A program made the position numbers and the translations under genes. Source: Streptomyces sparsogenes (GTDB taxonomy: Bacteria; Actinomycetota; Actinomycetes; Streptomycetales; Streptomycetaceae). From it: a stretch of DNA of 54,372 nt. The notes beneath the pieces were generated by a model. That model saw only the letters and a program-made list of their open reading frames with translations. It made no database searches and was not told the DNA's origin. This document shows, one piece after another, positions 24,209-32,309 of the stretch (its first letter is position 1; each line of letters opens with the position of its first letter). The stretch is taken from contig NZ_MAXF01000078.1 of NCBI RefSeq assembly GCF_001704635.1, positions 1 through 54,372 of the forward strand, given 5' to 3'.

Positions 24209-24257
24209 GGACGAGGGTCCACAAGGACGAGCTTCTACAAGGACGAGGGTCTATAGG
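24194..24257. repeat. Four tandem copies of a 16-bp unit overlapping the fadD stop
   Basis: The units are gacgagggtctatgag, gacgagggtccacaag, gacgagcttctacaag and gacgagggtctatagg. The first encodes the last codons and stop of fadD; the last supplies most of the -10 box of the next gene. Confidence 0.9.
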
Positions 24258-24259
24258 CT
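24254..24259 (+). promoter_or_regulatory. Putative leaderless promoter -10 of the DUF985 gene
   Basis: TAGGCT ends 7 bases before the ATG at 24266, the same spacing as at ubiX and mqnA. No ribosome binding site is present between the box and the start. Confidence 0.5.
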
Positions 24260-24265
24260 GACCGG

Positions 24266-24742
24266 ATGACTGGTATCCGCAGGCCGGCCACGGCCGAAGC
24301 GCTCGACCTCCAGCCGCACCCGGAAGGCGGCTGGTACCGGGAGACCTGGCGCGGCGAGGTCACCTTCCGGCCACCGGGCTATGACGGCGAGCGCGCCACG
24401 GCCACGGCCATCTACTTCCTGCTGACGCCCGGCGAGGAGTCCCGCTGGCACGTCGTGCGCTCCGCCGAGCTGTGGCTGTGGCACGGCGGCGGTCCGCTGC
24501 GGCTGCTCCTCGGGGGCGACGGGGAGCAGCCGGACACCCGGAACCCCACGGAGCTTGTCCTCGGCACGGACCTGGCGGCCGGCCAGCGGCCCCAGGCGGT
24601 CGTTCCGCCCGGTGTCTGGCAGGCGGCCCGCCCGGCGGGGGACGGGGAGGCGCTGGTGAGCTGTGTGGTCTCGCCGGGATTCGACTTCACTGACTTCCGG
24701 CTGCTGCCGGAGGGAAACAACGGGAAAGCCGGAAATGAATAA
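24266..24742 (+). CDS. DUF985 cupin-family protein
   Basis: A 158-aa cupin of the DUF985 family, known from bacteria and some eukaryotes but without an assigned reaction. The start motif Leu-Gln-Pro-His-Pro-Glu-Gly-Gly-Trp-Tyr-Arg-Glu-Thr (about 14-26) is diagnostic. The cupin strands follow with Thr-Ala-Ile-Tyr-Phe-Leu-Leu and Ser-Arg-Trp-His, and a second motif Val-Val-Pro-Pro-Gly-Val-Trp-Gln-Ala near 112-120. The final Ser-Pro-Gly-Phe-Asp-Phe-Thr-Asp-Phe is also characteristic. The next 100 bp hold only GGAT/CCGGA-rich short repeats before the cspA terminator. Confidence 0.85.
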   Translation: MTGIRRPATAEALDLQPHPEGGWYRETWRGEVTFRPPGYDGERATATAIYFLLTPGEESRWHVVRSAELWLWHGGGPLRLLLGGDGEQPDTRNPTELVLGTDLAAGQRPQAVVPPGVWQAARPAGDGEALVSCVVSPGFDFTDFRLLPEGNNGKAGNE

Positions 24743-24845
24743 GTGATGAAAACAAACCGGACGCCGGGGACGGATGCCGCAGACGGATCCCGATGCGGAA
24801 GCCGGATATCGGATACCGGAAGCCGGGGGCCGGAAAACAAAGGGC

Positions 24846-24888
24846 AGGAGCCCCGCGCCCACCGCCGAAGCGAGGGGCCGGGGCTCCT
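24846..24888 (-). terminator. Terminator of the cold-shock gene
   Basis: aggagccccg (24846-24855) pairs with cggggctcct (24879-24888). On the minus strand it lies just after the csp stop and is followed by gccctttgttttc, giving a T-rich tail. Confidence 0.75.
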
Positions 24889-24901
24889 TGGGTACTGCTG
24901 A

Positions 24902-25105
24902 TCAGACCGCGCTGACGTTCTCCGCCTGCGGGCCCTTCGGGCCCTGGGTCACGTCGAAGGTAACGGCCTGGTTCTCCTCCAGGGAGCGGAAACCAGACGC
25001 GTTGATCGCGGAGTAGTGAACGAAGACATCGGGGCCGCCGCCGTCCTGGGCGATGAAGCCGAAGCCCTTCTCGGCGTTGAACCACTTGACGGTTCCGGTA
25101 GCCAT
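24902..25105 (-). CDS. csp: Cold-shock domain protein (CspA family)
   Basis: A 67-aa single cold-shock domain, the usual length. RNA-binding motifs are Lys-Gly-Phe-Gly-Phe-Ile (RNP1, residues 13-18) and Val-Phe-Val-His-Tyr (RNP2, about 27-31), in the order typical of CspA. It binds single-stranded RNA or DNA and acts as an RNA chaperone. The ATG at 25105 has an excellent ribosome binding site, aaggaggg. The mRNA has a long leader of about 120 nt if the TACGCT box at 25233-25238 is used, and a terminator-like hairpin lies inside it. The final Glu-Asn-Val-Ser-Ala-Val is typical of actinobacterial members. Confidence 0.95.
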   Translation of the reverse strand: MATGTVKWFNAEKGFGFIAQDGGGPDVFVHYSAINASGFRSLEENQAVTFDVTQGPKGPQAENVSAV

Positions 25106-25167
25106 AAGCCCTCCTTGGGCCAAAGGGTTGCCCTGCTCCAGAACCTGCAAGAAGTCTGAAAACTACA

Positions 25168-25198
25168 AAAGCCCGCGGTCACATGCTCCGCAGGCTTT
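25168..25198 (-). terminator. Terminator-like hairpin within the csp 5' leader
   Basis: aaagcccgcgg (25168-25178) pairs with ccgcaggcttt (25188-25198) with one mismatch and a 9-base loop. On the minus strand the stem is followed at once by TTTTGTAGTTTTC. It sits between the putative promoter and the csp coding region, so it could attenuate transcription. Confidence 0.65.
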
Positions 25199-25232
25199 GT
25201 ACTGCAAGGAAACCAAACTGCAACTTGCTGTG

Positions 25233-25238
25233 AGCGTA
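25233..25238 (-). promoter_or_regulatory. Putative -10 box of the csp promoter
   Basis: On the minus strand TACGCT lies 17 bp downstream of TTCCCC, a poor -35. It would give a leader of about 120 nt, a length common for cold-shock mRNAs. Confidence 0.4.
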
Positions 25239-25384
25239 GCACGCTCTCTGTGTGTGGGGAAGGAGCCGAAGATCACGAATTCGAGGGGTTTCCGGGACCG
25301 GCTGATTGGATAGTACCGCAGGTCGGGCACTTTTCGGCCGCTCCGGAGCGGGCCCCCGCCGCCGTCGTCGACGACACGCGGGGC

Positions 25385-26335
<951 letters not shown>

Positions 26336-26364
26336 CGGCGGTCCAAGGTCTGTACGACGGACCC

Positions 26365-26370
26365 TAAGCT
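26365..26370 (+). promoter_or_regulatory. Putative promoter -10 of the kinase gene
   Basis: TAAGCT lies 33 bp before the kinase ATG, just after a GGTCC (26340-26344) / GGACC (26359-26363) dyad. A gggagg-type ribosome binding site sits between the box and the start. Confidence 0.45.
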
Positions 26371-26403
26371 GGAGCGGCGCGGAGGCGAGGGGGAGGCAAC
26401 GCG

Positions 26404-28185
26404 ATGGAGCCGCTGGGAGCGGAGGATCCTCAGGTCATCGGCGCCTACCGGCTGCTCGGCCGGCTCGGCTCGGGCGGCATGGGCCGGGTCTTCGTGGGGC
26501 GCAGCGCCGGGGGCCGGACCGTGGCGGTCAAGGTCGTGCACGCGCACTTCTCGCTCGACCACGAGTTCCGGGCCCGGTTCCGGCGCGAGGTGGAGGCCGC
26601 GCGGCGGGTCGGCGGGGAGTGGACCGCGCCGGTCCTGGACGCCGACCCGGACGCGCGCGTCCCGTGGGTGGCCACCGGCTATGTCGCGGGCCCGTCCCTC
26701 AGCCAGGCCGTCGCCGACGAGGGGCCGCTGCCCGAGCGGTCCGTACGGGCCCTGGGCGCCGGGCTGGCGGAGGCGCTGGCGGCGGTGCACGCGCTGGGGC
26801 TGGTCCACCGCGACGTCAAGCCGTCGAACGTGCTGCTCGCCCTGGACGGCCCGCGCCTGATCGACTTCGGGATAGCGCGCGCCACGCAGGGCACGGTGTC
26901 GCTGACCTCCACCGGCGCCTCGATCGGCTCGCCCGGCTATATGTCGCCCGAGCAGATCCTGGGCCTCGGCGTGAGCGGGGCGGCCGATGTCTTCTCGCTG
27001 GGCGCGGTGCTGACGTACGCAGCGACGGGCGAGGCGCCCTTCCCGGGCGACAGCTCGGCCTCGCTGCTCTACAAGGTGGTCCATGAGGAGCCCCGGTTCG
27101 GCCCCGGCCTGACCGGGGAGCTGCGGGACCTGGTCGCCGCCTGCCTGGCCAAGGACCCGGCGGCCCGGCCCGCTCCGGAGCGGATCCTGAGCCGCCTCGC
27201 CCCGGACGGGGGCGCCTCGAGCCTGGTGCGGCCGGGGTGGCTGCCGGGGCCGCTGGTCGAGCGGGTGAGCCGCCAGGCGGTGGAACTCCTCGACCTGGAC
27301 GCGTCGGCGCCCGCCGCGGCCCCGGCCCCGCCGACGGCCGCGCCCGCGACCCCGCCGCCGACGGCTCCGGGCGCCCCGCCCACGTCGGTGCCCGCGGCGC
27401 CCCTGGGGGCGTTCGGGCCGCCGGACCCGTCGTACGGCCGCCCGGTCCGGGCCGACGGCGGAGCACCCGTCCCGCCCGGCGGCCCGCACCCCGACGGCCG
27501 ACGGCCAGGCGAGCGGCACCCCGACGGCCGGCAGCCGGACGATGGGCCGTACGACCGGCCGAAGGAGGGCCGCAGCGTCGCCGTGTCCGCCGCCATCGGG
27601 CGGAAGGACCGGCCGAAGGCGCTCAGCTGCACGCTGGTGCTGTCCGTCGCGGGCGCGCTGGCCGCTGCCACGACCGCGGCGGTCGTCTTCCATGTGCTGC
27701 CGGGCGGCGGCGGGGACGAGGGCTCCAACGACGCGGCGACTGCCCCCAGCTCCTCGTCCCACACCCCCGGGCCCACCGCGGGCGCCTCGGACGGCGGCAA
27801 CGGCGGCGACGGCCAGCCCGAGGACTCCGGCAAGGGCGTGCCCAAGGCGTTCCTCGGCACCTGGAAAGGCGATCTGACCACCGACTCCGGCCTGCCCGGA
27901 GGCGAGCTGACCATCACCATCCGCGACGGCAGGCCGGGGGAGAAGGTCGGCAGCGGCCGGGTCGAGCTGGCGGTGCTCCGCTGCGACAGCAGCTGGAAGC
28001 TGGTCTCGGCCACCTCGACGTCGCTGGTCCTCGACTCGCGGGTCGGGAAGGGCGAGAAGCAGACGGGCTGCAGCGACGGCTCGGCCGAGGAACGGTTCAC
28101 CCTCACCTCCGACGGCTCGCTGCGCTACAAGGCGGCGGACGAGGAGGGCGGCAACCCGGCCGGCACGCTGCGCAAGGTGCGCTGA
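26404..28185 (+). CDS. Membrane Ser/Thr protein kinase (PknB-like)
   Basis: A 593-aa eukaryotic-type Ser/Thr kinase. The kinase domain covers about 15-270: glycine loop G22-S-G-G-M-G27, ATP-binding Lys43, catalytic His135-Arg-Asp137 with Lys139, and the metal-binding Asp154-Phe-Gly. A Pro/Ala-rich linker with repeated Pro-Asp-Gly-Arg motifs (about 300-385) leads to one transmembrane helix at about 408-430. The extracytoplasmic C-terminal domain of about 160 residues is not PASTA and I do not recognise it; it is rich in short beta-like stretches with a possible Cys pair (residues about 527 and 557). It lies between mqnA and mqnC on the same strand but with its own promoter and a terminator after it. 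Confidence 0.92.
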   Translation: MEPLGAEDPQVIGAYRLLGRLGSGGMGRVFVGRSAGGRTVAVKVVHAHFSLDHEFRARFRREVEAARRVGGEWTAPVLDADPDARVPWVATGYVAGPSLSQAVADEGPLPERSVRALGAGLAEALAAVHALGLVHRDVKPSNVLLALDGPRLIDFGIARATQGTVSLTSTGASIGSPGYMSPEQILGLGVSGAADVFSLGAVLTYAATGEAPFPGDSSASLLYKVVHEEPRFGPGLTGELRDLVAACLAKDPAARPAPERILSRLAPDGGASSLVRPGWLPGPLVERVSRQAVELLDLDASAPAAAPAPPTAAPATPPPTAPGAPPTSVPAAPLGAFGPPDPSYGRPVRADGGAPVPPGGPHPDGRRPGERHPDGRQPDDGPYDRPKEGRSVAVSAAIGRKDRPKALSCTLVLSVAGALAAATTAAVVFHVLPGGGGDEGSNDAATAPSSSSHTPGPTAGASDGGNGGDGQPEDSGKGVPKAFLGTWKGDLTTDSGLPGGELTITIRDGRPGEKVGSGRVELAVLRCDSSWKLVSATSTSLVLDSRVGKGEKQTGCSDGSAEERFTLTSDGSLRYKAADEEGGNPAGTLRKVR

Positions 28186-28204
28186 CCCCCGCCCGTCCCG
28201 GCAC

Positions 28205-28247
28205 CCCGCCGAGGGCACGCCCCGGGCCGCCGCGGGGCCTCGGCGGG
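28205..28247 (+). terminator. Terminator after the kinase gene
   Basis: cccgccgagg (28205-28214) pairs with cctcggcggg (28238-28247), 10-bp perfect arms, with an additional inner GC-rich stem. It separates the kinase gene from mqnC. Confidence 0.75.
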
Positions 28248-28265
28248 AGGCCGCGAGGGCTGGCG

Positions 28266-28271
28266 TACGCT
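28266..28271 (+). promoter_or_regulatory. Putative -10 box of mqnC
   Basis: TACGCT lies after the kinase terminator and 39 bp before the mqnC GTG, leaving room for the gaaaggga ribosome binding site. Confidence 0.4.
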
Positions 28272-28310
28272 GGGGCAGTCCGTCCGCAACCCGCCGAAAG
28301 GGACGCCCCG

Positions 28311-29510
28311 GTGACCGAGAACGCATCGCTTCAAGCCGTCCTCGACCGCGCCGCCGCCGGGGGCCGCATCACCCCGCAGGAGGCGCTCGACCTCTACCGG
28401 TCCGCCCCGCTGCACGCGCTCGGCGCCGCCGCCGACGCCGCCCGGCGCCGCCGTTACGCGGGCACCGAGCACATCGCGACGTACATCATCGAGCGGAACA
28501 TCAACTACACCAACGTCTGCGTCACGGCCTGCAAGTTCTGCGCCTTCTACGCCCCGCCCAAGGACACCGCCAAGGGCTGGACCCGCGACCTGGACGACAT
28601 CCTGCGCCGCTGCGCCGAGACGGTGGAACTCGGCGGCACGCAGATCATGTTCCAGGGCGGGCACCACCCGGACTTCGGGGTCGAGTACTACGAGAAGCAC
28701 TTCTCGGCCATCAAGAAGGAGTTCCCGCAGCTGGTGATCCACTCGCTGGGGGCCTCCGAGGTCGAGCACATGGCCCGGATCTCGGGCGTGTCGGTCGAGG
28801 AGGCGATCCGCCGGATCCACGACGCGGGCCTGGACTCCTTCGCGGGCGCGGGGGCCGAACTGCTGCCCGAGCGGCCGCGCAAGGCCATCGCGCCGCTCAA
28901 GGAGTCGGGCGAGCGCTGGCTGGAGATCATGGAGACGGCCCACAACCTCGGGGTCGAGTCCACCTCCACGATGCTCATGGGCACCGGGGAGACGAACGCC
29001 GAGCGGATCGAGCACATCCGCATGATCCGCGATGTGCAGGACCGTACGGGCGGCTTCCGCGCCTTCATCCCGTACACCTACCAGCCCGAGAACAACCACC
29101 TGAAGGGGCAGACGCAGGCGAGCATCTTCGAGTACCTGCGGATGATCGCGATCGCGCGGCTCTTCCTCGACAACGTGGCCCACATCCAGGGCTCCTGGCT
29201 GACCGTCGGCAAGGAGGCCGGCCAGCTCTCGCTGCACTACGGGGCGGACGACCTCGGCTCGGTGATGCTGGAGGAGAACGTGGTCTCCTCGGCGGGCGCC
29301 CGGCACCGGTCCAACCGGATGGAGCTGCTCCATCTCATCCGTACGGCGGGGCGGGTGCCCGCGCAGCGCGCGACCACGTACGAGCACCTGGTCGTGCACG
29401 ACGACCCGGCCAACGACCCGGTCGACGACCAGGTCGTCTCCCACCTCTCCTCGACGGCGCTGGAGGGTGGCACCGCCCACCCGGAGCTGAAGCTGATCGA
29501 CGCCTCCTGA
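28311..29510 (+). CDS. mqnC: Cyclic dehypoxanthine futalosine synthase MqnC (radical SAM)
   Basis: A 399-aa radical SAM enzyme that converts dehypoxanthine futalosine (the MqnB product) to its cyclic spiro form. The cluster motif is Cys70-x3-Cys74-x2-Cys77 in Val-Cys-Val-Thr-Ala-Cys-Lys-Phe-Cys-Ala-Phe-Tyr. Gly-Gly-Thr-Gln-Ile-Met-Phe-Gln-Gly-Gly-His-His-Pro at about 107-119 is the MqnC version of the post-cluster strand, clearly different from MqnE. The GTG at 28311 follows gaaaggga. Reading further upstream enters the kinase gene in another frame, so the short form is correct. The next gene lies 86 bp downstream. Confidence 0.95.
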   Translation: MTENASLQAVLDRAAAGGRITPQEALDLYRSAPLHALGAAADAARRRRYAGTEHIATYIIERNINYTNVCVTACKFCAFYAPPKDTAKGWTRDLDDILRRCAETVELGGTQIMFQGGHHPDFGVEYYEKHFSAIKKEFPQLVIHSLGASEVEHMARISGVSVEEAIRRIHDAGLDSFAGAGAELLPERPRKAIAPLKESGERWLEIMETAHNLGVESTSTMLMGTGETNAERIEHIRMIRDVQDRTGGFRAFIPYTYQPENNHLKGQTQASIFEYLRMIAIARLFLDNVAHIQGSWLTVGKEAGQLSLHYGADDLGSVMLEENVVSSAGARHRSNRMELLHLIRTAGRVPAQRATTYEHLVVHDDPANDPVDDQVVSHLSSTALEGGTAHPELKLIDAS

Positions 29511-29596
29511 CGCCCCTCCGAGCACCCGCCCGGCCCCTTCCCGAGCTTTCTCACTCTTTTTTAGCCCGCTCTGAACACCCTTCAAGGCGCCCCCTG

Positions 29597-30046
29597 ATGC
29601 TGACCCTCCACGCGGCGCCCCTCGTCCGGCTCGCCCCCGACGACGCGGCGCCGCTGCACGACGCCGCCGTCGCGGTCGACGGCGACCGGATCGCGGCGGT
29701 CGGGCCGCTGGACGCGCTGCGCGGCACGTATCCGCGAGCCCGTGTGCGGCAGTGGCCCGGCACGCTGGGCCCGGGCCTGGTCCACGACGCGCCGGTGCCG
29801 GACGCGCCCAGCCCGCGCGAGCGGATCCACGCGCTGCTGCGCCTGGGCGCGACCGCGGTCGTCGCGGCGCGTCTCACCGACCCCGATCTGCTCGCGGCCG
29901 CGCGGCGGGGCGGCGTCGCCGTCCTGGACCGGCCGCGCCCGCCCGCCCTCGCCGAGGGCGGGCGCGCGGACCTGGCGGCCTTCGAGGCGGACGGCGCGTG
30001 CGTGGCCACGGTGCTCGCCGGGCGGCTGGTGCACCGCCGCCGCTGA
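29597..30046 (+). CDS. Imidazolonepropionase-like composite-domain protein (truncated amidohydrolase)
   Basis: A 149-aa protein resembling the small beta-sandwich (composite) domain at the two ends of amidohydrolase-superfamily enzymes. The N-terminus Leu-Thr-Leu-His-Ala-Ala-Pro ... [13 protein letters not shown] (about 2-38) is the usual amidohydrolase entry, and Leu-Gly-Pro-Gly-Leu-Val-His-Asp replaces the normal Leu-Pro-Gly-Leu-x-Asp-x-H-x-H. The C-terminus (Gly-Gly-Arg-Ala-Asp-Leu-Ala-Ala-Phe ... Val-Leu-Ala-Gly-Arg-Leu-Val-His) is the usual exit. The metal-binding TIM barrel between them is reduced to about 60 residues, so hydrolase activity is unlikely. It sits between mqnC and menG on the same strand. 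Function unknown. Confidence 0.75.
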   Translation: MLTLHAAPLVRLAPDDAAPLHDAAVAVDGDRIAAVGPLDALRGTYPRARVRQWPGTLGPGLVHDAPVPDAPSPRERIHALLRLGATAVVAARLTDPDLLAAARRGGVAVLDRPRPPALAEGGRADLAAFEADGACVATVLAGRLVHRRR

Positions 30047-30090
30047 GCGGCGCGGGCGGGGTCCCGCGCGGGGCGGGCCGGCGCCGGGTG

Positions 30091-30096
30091 AACAAT
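30091..30096 (+). promoter_or_regulatory. Possible leaderless promoter -10 of menG
   Basis: AACAAT ends 7 bases before the menG GTG, the spacing seen at ubiX and mqnA, though the first base departs from TANNNT. Confidence 0.35.
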
Positions 30097-30102
30097 GGGG
30101 GC

Positions 30103-30795
30103 GTGACCCGAGCATCCCTGGACAAGCAGCCGCAGGAAGTCGCCACGATGTTCGACGGCGTGGCGGCCAACTACGACCTCACCAACGACGTGCTGTCCCT
30201 CGGACAGGCCCGGCTGTGGCGCAAGGCCGTGGCGCGCGCCCTCGACGTGCGCCCGGGTGAGCGCGTGCTCGACCTCGCCGCCGGTACGGGCACCTCCTCG
30301 CTGCCCTTCGCCGCCGCCGGCGCGTACGTCGTCCCGTGCGACTTCTCGCTCGGCATGCTGCGGGAGGGCAAGCGGCGCCATCCGCAACTGCCGCTCACGG
30401 CGGGCGACGGAACCCGGCTGCCCTTCGCGGACGGGGTCTTCGACGCGGTCACCATCTCCTTCGGGCTGCGCAACGTCCACGACCCGGACGCCGCGCTGCG
30501 CGAGCTGCTGCGCGTGACCAGGCCCGGTGGCCGCCTCGTGGTCTGTGAGTTCAGCCACCCCACCTGGCGGCCGTTCCGCACCGTGTACACCGAGTACCTG
30601 ATGCGCGCGCTGCCGCCGATCGCGACCGCGGTCAGCAGCAACCCGGACGCGTACGTCTACCTCGCCGAGTCCATCCGCGTCTGGCCCGACCAGCCGCGGC
30701 TCGCCGCACGGCTGGGCCAGGCGGGCTGGAGGAAGGTCGCGTGGCGGAATCTGACCGGCGGGATCGCCGCCCTCCACCGGGGCGTCAAGCCGTAG
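30103..30795 (+). CDS. menG: Demethylmenaquinone methyltransferase MenG (UbiE family)
   Basis: A 230-aa SAM-dependent methyltransferase that performs the last ring modification, methylating demethylmenaquinone. SAM motif I is [10 protein letters not shown] at about 50-59. The UbiE/MenG signatures [11 protein letters not shown] near 24-34 and Arg-Val-Thr-Arg-Pro-Gly-Gly-Arg near 138-145 are present. The GTG at 30103 gives the normal Met-Phe-Asp-x-Val-Ala start region; the frame stays open upstream only because of base composition. It is followed by a repeat-bearing spacer and then the MenJ-like gene. Confidence 0.93.
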   Translation: MTRASLDKQPQEVATMFDGVAANYDLTNDVLSLGQARLWRKAVARALDVRPGERVLDLAAGTGTSSLPFAAAGAYVVPCDFSLGMLREGKRRHPQLPLTAGDGTRLPFADGVFDAVTISFGLRNVHDPDAALRELLRVTRPGGRLVVCEFSHPTWRPFRTVYTEYLMRALPPIATAVSSNPDAYVYLAESIRVWPDQPRLAARLGQAGWRKVAWRNLTGGIAALHRGVKP

Positions 30796-30808
30796 ACGCG
30801 GCCGCGCC

Positions 30809-30897
30809 GAGCCGCGAGCGCCGGGGCTGAGCCGTGAGCGCCGGGGCGTTCGCGACGCGAGCGCCGGCGCGCCGAGCCGTGCGCGCCGAGCCGTGCG
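30809..30897. repeat. Two tandem duplications between menG and menJ
   Basis: A 20-bp unit (gagccgcgagcgccggggct) is repeated with two changes at 30809-30828 and 30829-30848. A 14-bp unit (cgccgagccgtgcg) is repeated perfectly at 30870-30883 and 30884-30897. Confidence 0.9.
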
Positions 30898-30937
30898 CGC
30901 TCCGGGGTGGCCCTCCGTACCGGCCGGAGCACCCCCA

Positions 30938-30943
30938 TAGACT
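30938..30943 (+). promoter_or_regulatory. Putative -10 box of the MenJ-like gene
   Basis: TAGACT lies just after the tandem duplications and 59 bp before the GTG at 31003, giving a leader with the gggaga ribosome binding site. Confidence 0.45.
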
Positions 30944-31002
30944 GCACCTGTCCAGTGCCCGGCGTGACCGGCACGCCGTTACCGAGCCCTCGGGAGACCC
31001 GC

Positions 31003-32289
31003 GTGAGCGAGACCGCACCCACGGAGCGGACCGCCGACGTCATCGTCGTCGGCGCCGGGCCGGCCGGATCCACCACGGCGTACTACCTCGCCAAGGCGGG
31101 ACTGGACGTGCTGCTGCTGGAGAAGACGGCGTTCCCGCGCGAGAAGGTGTGCGGCGACGGCCTGACGCCGCGCGCCACCAAGGAACTCGTCGCCATGGGC
31201 ATCGACGTCTCCGAGGAGGCCGGCTGGCTGCGCAACCGCGGCCTGCGGATCATCGGCGGCGGGGTGCGGCTGGAGCTCGACTGGCCGGAGCTGGCCTCGT
31301 ACCCGGACTACGGACTGGTCCGCAAGCGCGACGACTTCGACGAGCAGCTGGCGCGGCAGGCCCAGAAGGCCGGCGCCCGGCTGTACGAGCGCTGCAATGT
31401 GGGCGCCCCGGTCATCGACGACCGTACGGGCCGGATCACCGGCGTCGAGGCCAGGCTCGGCGTCGAGAAGACGCCGGTCACCTTCCACGCCCCGCTGGTG
31501 GTCGCCGCGGACGGCAACTCCACCCGGCTCTCGCTGGCCATGGGGCTGCACCGCCGCGAGGACCGGCCGATGGGCGTCGCGGTGCGGACGTACTTCGCCT
31601 CGCCCCGCCACGACGACGACTACCTGGAGTCCTGGCTGGAGTTGTGGGACCGCCGCGGCCCCGAGGACCGGCTGCTGCCCGGCTACGGCTGGATCTTCGG
31701 CATGGGCGACGGCACGAGCAACGTCGGCCTCGGCGTGCTCAACACCTCCGCCTCCTTCAAGGAGCTGGACTGGCGCGAGGTGCTCAAGGCGTGGTGCGCC
31801 TCGATGCCGGAGGACTGGGGCTACACCCCGGAGAACATGACCGGCCCGATCCGCGGCGCCGCCCTCCCCATGGCCTTCAACCGGCAGCCGCACTACACCC
31901 GGGGCCTGTTGCTGGTCGGGGACGCGGGCGGCATGGTCAACCCGTTCAACGGCGAGGGCATCGCCTACGCGATGGAATCCGGCCGGCTCGCCGCGGACGT
32001 CGTGGTGCAGGCCCACGCCCGCGGCACCGCCGCCCGTCGCGAACTGGCCCTCCAGCGCTACCCGAAGGTCATCAAGGACACCTACGGCGGCTACTACACG
32101 CTGGGCCGGGCCTTCGTGAAGCTGATCAGCAATCCGACGGTCATGAAGCTGGCGGCCCAGCGCGGTCTGACCCATCCGATGCTGATGCGGTTCACGCTGA
32201 AGCTGATGGCCAACCTCACCGACCCGACGGGCGGCGACGCGATGGACCGCATCATCAACGGCCTGGCGAAGGTGGCCCCGAAGGCGTAG
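31003..32289 (+). CDS. menJ: Geranylgeranyl reductase family protein, MenJ-like
   Basis: A 428-aa FAD-dependent reductase of the geranylgeranyl reductase family. The FAD fold Val-Ile-Val-Val-Gly-Ala-Gly-Pro-Ala-Gly at about 13-22, Val-Cys-Gly-Asp-Gly-Leu-Thr-Pro-Arg-Ala near 49-58, and the second FAD motif Val-Gly-Asp-Ala-Gly-Gly-Met-Val-Asn-Pro near 305-314 are all present. In mycobacteria the relative MenJ saturates an isoprene unit of menaquinone, and Streptomyces make partly saturated MK-9(H6/H8), so the location right after menG supports that role. The GTG at 31003 has gggaga 5 bp upstream and the preceding frame is not conserved. It may reduce several isoprene units; which ones is unknown. 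Confidence 0.88.
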   Translation: MSETAPTERTADVIVVGAGPAGSTTAYYLAKAGLDVLLLEKTAFPREKVCGDGLTPRATKELVAMGIDVSEEAGWLRNRGLRIIGGGVRLELDWPELASYPDYGLVRKRDDFDEQLARQAQKAGARLYERCNVGAPVIDDRTGRITGVEARLGVEKTPVTFHAPLVVAADGNSTRLSLAMGLHRREDRPMGVAVRTYFASPRHDDDYLESWLELWDRRGPEDRLLPGYGWIFGMGDGTSNVGLGVLNTSASFKELDWREVLKAWCASMPEDWGYTPENMTGPIRGAALPMAFNRQPHYTRGLLLVGDAGGMVNPFNGEGIAYAMESGRLAADVVVQAHARGTAARRELALQRYPKVIKDTYGGYYTLGRAFVKLISNPTVMKLAAQRGLTHPMLMRFTLKLMANLTDPTGGDAMDRIINGLAKVAPKA

Positions 32290-32309
32290 TCCGGCCCGGT
32301 CAGCCGGCG

